Source: Lamellibrachia columna
Lineage: Eukaryota; Annelida; Polychaeta; Sabellida; Siboglinidae
Assembly (NCBI GenBank): GCA_963662155.1
Contig: OY759273.1
Span: 29,654,044-29,718,043, forward strand
Reading direction: 5' to 3'
Length of the DNA: 64,000 bases
In this document: in pieces, positions 57,538 through 64,000 of the stretch
Position numbering within the stretch: position 1 is the first letter of the stretch
How the letters are laid out: each line of letters opens with the position of its first letter
Position numbers and translations under genes: made by a program
The notes under the pieces: model-generated
Database searches by the model: none
What the model was told of the DNA's origin: nothing
The model's input: only the letters and a program-made list of their open reading frames with translations

Positions 57538-60458
57538 ATGGCCCGTGGCAGCAAGCACGACTCAGACGCAAATTCTGGATCAGACTCTGGGTCTGGCTCA
57601 GGATCAGACGAATCAAGGTACACTCATGGATTAGGGGAGGTTTGTGTAAGGCACATATAAGAAATGATCCCTAGCATGTTATAGTCACCGGAATTTCATT
57701 TAAAGAAAATTGTCTCAGGTGTTTAAATTAGTTTAACAATTGTGTATGTTTCTAAATTAATGTTTTGATCTGAGCTGTATTTAAAAAAGTAGCAAATTTA
57801 ATTTCTATGACTGATGAAATGCTGGCCCCTTTCTTTCAGTGACAGCAACAATTCTGGCTCCGGATCAGGATCTGGATCTGGGTCGAGTGACTCGGATTCC
57901 GGAAGCCAGTCAGGAAGTGGGTCATCTGGTTCAAGTAGCCAGTCGGAGAATGGCAACGAGGGCGTAGTGGACGACGGCCAGGCACAAACAGAGAACTTGA
58001 GTGATTCGCAGGACGGCTTTGGCAGAGTGACAAAGACAGCTATCATCAAAGATGTTGCCAAAGTATGTTGGTTCTTTGGGTCAAGGTTTCGCATGGGTTT
58101 CCAGGGGTATATTGTAATGGGGAAAATAACTAATCACCCCGCCGCCAGAACATATCCACCATACCCCATTACAATATGTTACATGGCAAGTAGCCAACAT
58201 TCCACATCAGCCATTCAGATATGTTGTGGTTACATTGGGCAAGTAATGTAAACTTCATGTGTGTAACTGTTTTATTTGTGTATTGCGTATATTGTAGCCA
58301 TGACATTAGAAGATGTTTGATTAAAAACTGTTTCTTGTAAACTATGTGTTCTTTAGTGTATTTAACAACATATTGTGTTTTCAGTCGGCAACAGAATTGC
58401 CTGATCTGTACGGCATCAGGCGGTCTGGCAGACAGAGGAAGGAGGTGACCCGATACACCGTGGCACCTGTAAGTTATTCTGTTTACTGTGGATTGACTGT
58501 GTTTCTTATAGATACAGTTTGACTATTTTTACTGTAAAATTATGTTATATAGTATCATCATCGGTGGTCCGTTGTATTCAACGAAGTGGGTTGCTATGGC
58601 GTGTCTGTGTTGGGTGTGAGAGGCTAGACCAGCATTGGAGTGGAAGGCACTTGCAGGGTTGGCATAAAAAGGCTTGCAGGGTTGGCATGAACTATATCTA
58701 TTCTAACATCGTGACTGCCCAGATGTGTTCTGAGTGTTCGTGTAGTGCAGTACATTTCGAGATCTTGGTTGTTGGAATCTGAGGAAAGGTTTGATGTGTT
58801 TGCAGGAGTCTGGAAGTGATGAACAACTGAGACGGCGGAGAGGAGGCGCAGGAAGGAACAAACCGAAGTAAGTAATGTATTTCCTGCTGCCGTTTCGAAA
58901 CTTGGGCAATTCATCCCACTTTACCTGTCTTTCGGAAGCCGTTGGTCCCTTTAAATCTGGTGTCTATGCTAGGGGAAGTAAAAGTTCCCACCCGGGGTAA
59001 ATGTGTAATCTGCTGTGGCCTCCATCGCTCATGAGCCACTGCAGAAGTGTCCATGAAACCTCGAAACAGGATATGATTGAATGAATAAAGTTGACTAATC
59101 AATGTTGTAGGTGCAATTTTATGTTATATTATTTCCGTTTTCCCTGTGCTATGGCGTGAGTGTACTAGTAACCATGCTGTCGTCTTATTAAGAGCTTTGT
59201 GGTCTTGTGTTGAAGGTCTCAAGGTCCGGGTGATAAAACAAGTTCAGATGGTAGCGAAAGTGAATTCAGCGATGGTTATCGCCCAGCTACAAGACGCACT
59301 ACCAGGTAAGAGTGTTCAGGTGTACCACCATGGCACATGCAGGGGAAATCCTGTTGCATTACATGATGAACGTTTTCACTTCTTTGTTATTAGAATAGAA
59401 ACATGCATATCACATGTTTTTAATAACTGATGAATGCGGCACTAGGATTGTCCTAAGAATGTAAGTGTTATGAATTTGGTTTTTGGGAGGTGTGAAAGTT
59501 AGCATAGCGACAGACGGTGGGTTTGGCAGCACTCTCCTCACTAGCACCGAGCATTTCTGTTGCAGTATTGTTGTATAGTGTTCATTGAGGAATGAGTGTA
59601 GTATGTAGAACGGGGCAGTAGACAGCATCACATAAACATAGCACAGTGGATCATCTGTGTAGGCTCAGTAATTTGTTAAAACACGGCTCATCTGCAGTCC
59701 TGTTGTTGGTTGTGTCATTCAGAGCGCAGCCTCGACGTACTGCTCGAAGGCCGCCTGCTGGTCGCAGTGCCAAGTCAACACGCACTGGCACATTATCGTC
59801 GGACGACCACAGCAGCGATAGTGATGGTGGAGAGCCGAGTCGTAGTTCGGCACGCCAGTCAACTCAACAAAAAATCAGGTGAGGATCGCTGGTCAGTTAG
59901 TTCCAGGTGTGGAGATATGCAGTTAAGGTGACAGACAGTGGATGTGTAGGTATTTAATGATGTCTCTGTTGGGTCAGCAGGTTGGAGTAAAATATGATAG
60001 GTCATTGGGGCGGGCAGTGTCATGTCCGGGGACTTTGGTGTCCTTGATGGCTTCCTTCGGTGGCAACAGACGAAGCTGGGAACAGTTCTCTCATTGCCAT
60101 ATTCACTGCTCACAATCACTAATAAGGAACAATTGCTGTGGTCTAGAAAATCACTCGGCGTGGCCTTCCATGTGGCTATTCACTGCCATGTGTTTTTTCT
60201 AGCCTCACAAAGAGGGATGTGATCCATGCCATGCTGACTCGCTGCCCTCCACAATAGATGGTTGCAGTTGTTGTGTGGAGTTTGTTTAGCTGTTGTTTTG
60301 ATAACATTGTCAGTATTAGGGTCGGATGTTGAGAGAAGGCCACTGTATAAATCGTTTCTTGTTTTCGTAAACAGAACCAACAAAAACACGTGTGCAAAAA
60401 CACGTGCAAAAACACGTGCAACGCGTGCAAAGAGACGTGCCACCAGGCAGCACGTCAG
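57538..60458 (+). CDS. CHD1: CHD1/CHD2-type chromatin remodeller, N-terminal exons (partial)
   Basis: Seven coding exons: 57538-57617 (exon begins 57441 with 5' UTR), 57840-58062, 58385-58468, 58806-58867, 59216-59305, 59723-59878 and 60375-60458. They give 259 codons plus 2 nt, with all junctions GT-AG and phases closed. An in-frame TAA two codons upstream fixes the start. The protein begins with a Ser/Gly/Asp-rich tract (GSDSGSGSGSDES ... DSDSGSQSGSGSSGS) as in vertebrate CHD1 and CHD2. The diagnostic block PDLYGIRRSGRQRKEVTRY matches CHD2 PDVYGVRRSNRSRQE. Basic acidic-serine linkers follow, up to KRRATRQHV, just before the conserved SYKE region and tandem chromodomains. CHD1 binds H3K4me3 and remodels nucleosomes during transcription; those domains lie beyond the window. 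Invertebrates usually have one gene for this pair, so CHD1 is the default name. Confidence 0.93.
58109..58177. repeat. 14-bp perfect inverted repeat in CHD intron 2
   Basis: ATATTGTAATGGGG at 58109-58122 and CCCCATTACAATAT at 58164-58177, separated by 41 bp, shortly after the exon 2 donor. It could be a tiny foldback element. Confidence 0.6.
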
Positions 60459-60472
60459 GTAAGACAGTCTGT

Positions 60473-60505
<33 letters not shown>

Positions 60506-61539
60506 TGTCTGTATGTCTGTCAGCTTGCCTTTGATGTAAGTGTGCCTGCTGCTTCATGCCTGCAGTGTCCTATAGAAGTATTCCATTGTGCCCAGCATTT
60601 CTATATTTTAATTGCAATTCAGATATTATACTACATTTTCGATTCGATTCATCACTAAACAAAATTTTGTGGTAGAAATTGACATGTTGTCGACCACTTG
60701 TGGGTGTGAATCCGATCAGCAAAATAGGTGAACTTTGTGCTGTACTGTTGAAAGTTAGTAGTTAAGTAGTTAACAATTTGCATTTCCCCAAGTCGGTAGA
60801 TGGCAGCACTTGATGTATAGATATTCCTATATTTTGTTAAAATATTCCTACATTATTTCTACTTTTTTAGTTCTTAATTTTTTTTTCCTATAACCTTTTG
60901 ACCCGAAGTGGATAGGCATACTGATATTCCTGCATTTGTTTTTTCACCTTTATATGACCATTGATGTTGTGACTGTTCATTTTTGTTACACATAAAACAC
61001 ATAAGTTAATTTTTATTTTATTTTTATAAGTTAATTATTACTGATAATTCTGACTAAAGGCAGAATTTGCATCGGTCTATATATTTTCTGTGTTGAGGCA
61101 GGTTTTATTCCAAGAAAAAGATGGAACTGAACACAAGCCTTAGAAACTTTCTTTTTTGGTAAATTTCAGTAGAAAAAACGAACTGTCTGTATGGGTGACT
61201 TTTTTTACACTTGTTTGCTTGGTCACCTAAGATACGAAATCACTGCCTGTATTGCATTAATACAGAGTTGACCAGGCAGCCAATAGCAGAAGTCAGTGGA
61301 TGCAGTGACCTGTAGAAAGAGCAACTCAAACATGAGTTGGTCAGCAGAAAAGTTGACCTCTATTGCCAATACATTGACCCTAGTTTAAATAGGTTTTGGG
61401 TTCAAAAAGATAAAAGAACACTGCTCCATGACAAAACAAGTTGCTCGTTTACTTCTATTTATTTGAATGTCAACAAAATAAAAGGGGCTTCAGTTTATTG
61501 ATGTATCGATCTCTGTAAGTTAGTTGGCAAGGTGTGCAC
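60459..61539 (+). other. CHD intron 7, first part
   Basis: Begins with a (CTGC)n/(TGTC)n tetranucleotide microsatellite at 60467-60520. I find no exon starting with the expected YTAYAARGAR (SYKE) sequence here or up to the window end. Confidence 0.5.
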
Positions 61540-61546
61540 AATTTTA

Positions 61547-61815
61547 TATGACGCTGGGGTACACTTTTCTCTTGTCACATGTGACGCTGGGGTACAGTTC
61601 TCTTGTCACGTGATGCTGGGGTACACTGTTCTCTTGTCACATGTGACCCCGGGTGTACACTTTTCTCTTGTCACATGTGACGCTGGGGTACACTGTTCTC
61701 TTGTCACATGTGACGCTGGGGTACACTGTTCTCTTGTCACGTGATGCTGGGGTACACTTTTCTCTTGTCACATGTGACACTGGGATACGCTGGGTACACT
61801 GTTCTCGTGCCACTT
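61547..61815. repeat. 27-33 bp minisatellite with E-box palindromes
   Basis: About eight units of GACGCTGGGGTACACTGTTC plus TCTTGTCACATGT. Long units carry the 12-bp palindrome GTCACATGTGAC, while short units lose 6 bp and have GTCACGTGAT. It lies in CHD intron 7. Confidence 0.9.
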
Positions 61816-64000
61816 GTAGTGCTGTGAATGGCTTTTTCCTTGTCACATGTAAAACTATGATTGGCTCTTCTTTTGCTTGCTTCTTTTGCAAAGTACTGAT
61901 TGTCTACCAAATGTCTTTTGTGGAGTTGCTTCCTGCCATGTGGAATGTTCTGAAAATTAATTCATTAATCTTCTATTTTTACTGCTATGTACATATAATG
62001 ATAATTAATGTACTTAAATACAAATGATTTTAACATGGAAATAAATTAAGTTGGTTCACTAGAACACTTAAATAATTTAATTGCCAAGAGAATTAGCCAG
62101 TTGTGCAAAATGGCTTTTATGAAGTTGATAGAAATGAAGAAAGAATTTCATGTAGTGGAAAGCTTGTGTTGATATTTATGTTTTACCAAAATGTTTCTAC
62201 ATTTGACTGCAAACACTATACATTATACCCCTGTGTTATTTTTGACTGTTCAGTAGAGCAGAAATACTAACAACATAAACTGCTATGTACATTTAATAAT
62301 GATAATTAATCTTCCTAAATACAAATGATTTTAATATAGAAATAAGTTAAGGTGGTTCACTAGAATAAGTCATTACTTGGTTCAGTGATGAGCCGGTGAA
62401 CATTACAGTCATGTTTGATCAGAATAATATTGTCTTTACGTGTAAGTCGCATAAACACTTGTATTCGTAACATGTTAAATACCCTTTCTACTTTTTCAAA
62501 ATATTAATAGTTTGTTTGTTGCATGATAACAGGTAGTTTTGCTGTTTCTTAAAACTCAGAAATAGTATATGCCATTTTAGCCTTAGGCTGATAATACAGT
62601 CAAACCTGCTCAAGCGATCAATATACCACCTGTCATTAAGGTAGTTGGGACGGCTATTATATGCTCGGCTTGAATTGAGCAGTTTCAGTAGTGTTTAAGA
62701 TGCATTAACCATTTCTTCACAGATTGTAGTTGAAATATTCCAGATTAGTAACTGTTTTTCATTTGGTTATGTTACAAGATTTTAAAAACATTTTGTAAAT
62801 GTGAAAAAATAGCCACAAAATGCCAAATTATATCGTTTTGAGAAAATTCACAAAGAAATAAATGACACACATGTAAGTATGACAGTGTCACTGATAACTT
62901 TTGACATAAACAAATTACGTCTGCTACACCACGATATGGCAAGATGGATGTAAAAATACCAGAATATCACATTTGTGCTATGGATATTGACTCTAGAAAA
63001 AATCTAGGCTTACCTATTGTGGGGTCACAATTCTATGGGTTCATTGCTATAGAAAAGTGACCCCGGGATCACATTTCTATATAGAAAACTGACCCCAAGG
63101 TCACTTTTCTATACCACACCGGGTAATTATTTGTGGTGTTGACTTTCAGTTCAATATTTCGTAGCATGTTATGAGGAAACAAATGAAAAAATCAACTGAC
63201 ACGTTAGCTGCCCAGTTACCTTAAGGCGTCGCTTGGGTCTAAACACATTTTATTTTCTTATTTCATTATCACTGAACTTACAGAGCTGAAACTTTCATAG
63301 ATTGCAAGTCCAGGTAACAGTAATGCTGTGAATTTTTTTCAGAAAGTTTCATACATATTTTCCCACGGTATGCAGCCATCTTGGATTGAATGTTGCGTGT
63401 GACTTATATCAGTAACCACTGGATTTAGAGGACTCAAATTTGGTGTGTAGTTACTCCACATAACCCCAATGAAAACAGTCAGTTGACTTTCCAAGTTTTC
63501 AAAAAACTTTTGTTTTCATGATTTTTTTACATCTGAATGTATTTTTTCATCATGAAATTTTACATTGATGGTTCATTATATAAAATATATGTAATGTTTT
63601 CTGAAAAGTTACTACATAGTTTTCAAGAGCATACTATCAAGAAACACTGTAGAAAGTTTCAAGCAATTCTGTCAAACAATAGCAGAGAGAAGTGACACGG
63701 GAGGCAGTAGGTGTGAGGGAAAACATGTTTTTGAGAAAATCGTGTTCAAAGTTTATGTACATTGGCACATACATTTCAACATCTGAAAAGCAACCTAGAT
63801 GATTGAAACTTTGCATACATATTACTGAATGTATATTCTATCAAAAGGCAAAGTTAAGAGTCATTGGCATTGTAAAATAAATGTCACACAAGTCCTGAGT
63901 ACCCGACACCCATGTCCATCGTTGCCGACACAGCTGATCTCACCACGACAAACGGGACATACGTCGCCTGAGTCCCATCGATACAGTCTGATGACAGAGT
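61816..64000 (+). other. CHD intron 7, remainder
   Basis: AT-rich, no exon seen. A perfect 15-bp inverted repeat (TATAGAAAAGTGACC / GGTCACTTTTCTATA) lies at 63048-63062 and 63099-63113. Two similar AAATACAAATGATTTTAA blocks near 62017 and 62317 mark a short duplication. Confidence 0.45.

Noticed and set aside
57798..58094. Minus-strand frame rich in Pro/Asp/Leu
   Set aside because: It is the complement of the Ser/Gly/Asp-rich CHD exon 2.

Overview
This is metazoan nuclear DNA. Genes are split by GT-AG introns, and the non-coding sequence is AT-rich and full of non-LTR retrotransposons, DNA transposons, minisatellites and very long (CA)n tracts. The gene set and transposon types suggest a marine invertebrate (mollusc-like lophotrochozoan or invertebrate deuterostome). 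The 18S target inferred from an intronic snoRNA guide has the invertebrate form (GATTACGTCCC, not the vertebrate GATTAAGTCCC). I cannot name the species.

Four conventional genes are supported. (1) mRpS11 (mitochondrial ribosomal protein uS11m), minus strand, 7025-16454, seven exons including a 29-nt micro-exon, 218 residues. (2) PDIA3/ERp57, plus strand, 26671-34677, thirteen constitutive or alternative exon positions, 490 residues; its third exon exists in two tandem versions of the same phase that can only be used one at a time. (3) A tRNA-Val(CAC) gene, minus strand, 39289-39361. (4) The 5' part of a CHD1/CHD2-type chromatin remodeller, plus strand, from 57538, with seven coding exons before the window ends ahead of the chromodomains. 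As I recall, the human orthologues MRPS11, PDIA3 and CHD2 all lie on chromosome 15, so the linkage may be ancestral.

PDIA3 introns also carry an unannotated set of C/D-box snoRNAs. There are four copies of one that matches SNORD82/U82 (guide to the 3' part of 18S rRNA) and three copies of a second family whose conserved guide lies next to box D. This makes PDIA3 a multi-snoRNA host gene.

Layout: 1-6.9 kb is intergenic, with foldback elements, minisatellites, a (CA)n tract and a LINE insertion with a clear target-site duplication. 7-16.5 kb is mRpS11, whose introns hold an 18-copy minisatellite, a CR1/Jockey-like LINE and a complete non-autonomous hAT element. 16.5-26.5 kb is intergenic, with a (TG)n tract, an orphan exon candidate, a broken Tigger/pogo transposase and a broken LINE. 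26.5-35.7 kb is PDIA3. 35.7-41.6 kb is mostly featureless apart from the tRNA and a foldback element. 41.6-56.4 kb is a tandem array with a unit of about 916 bp, nearly identical in the centre and diverged at both edges, apparently inside the 5'-UTR intron of the CHD gene. 57.4-64 kb is the CHD gene start and its long seventh intron.
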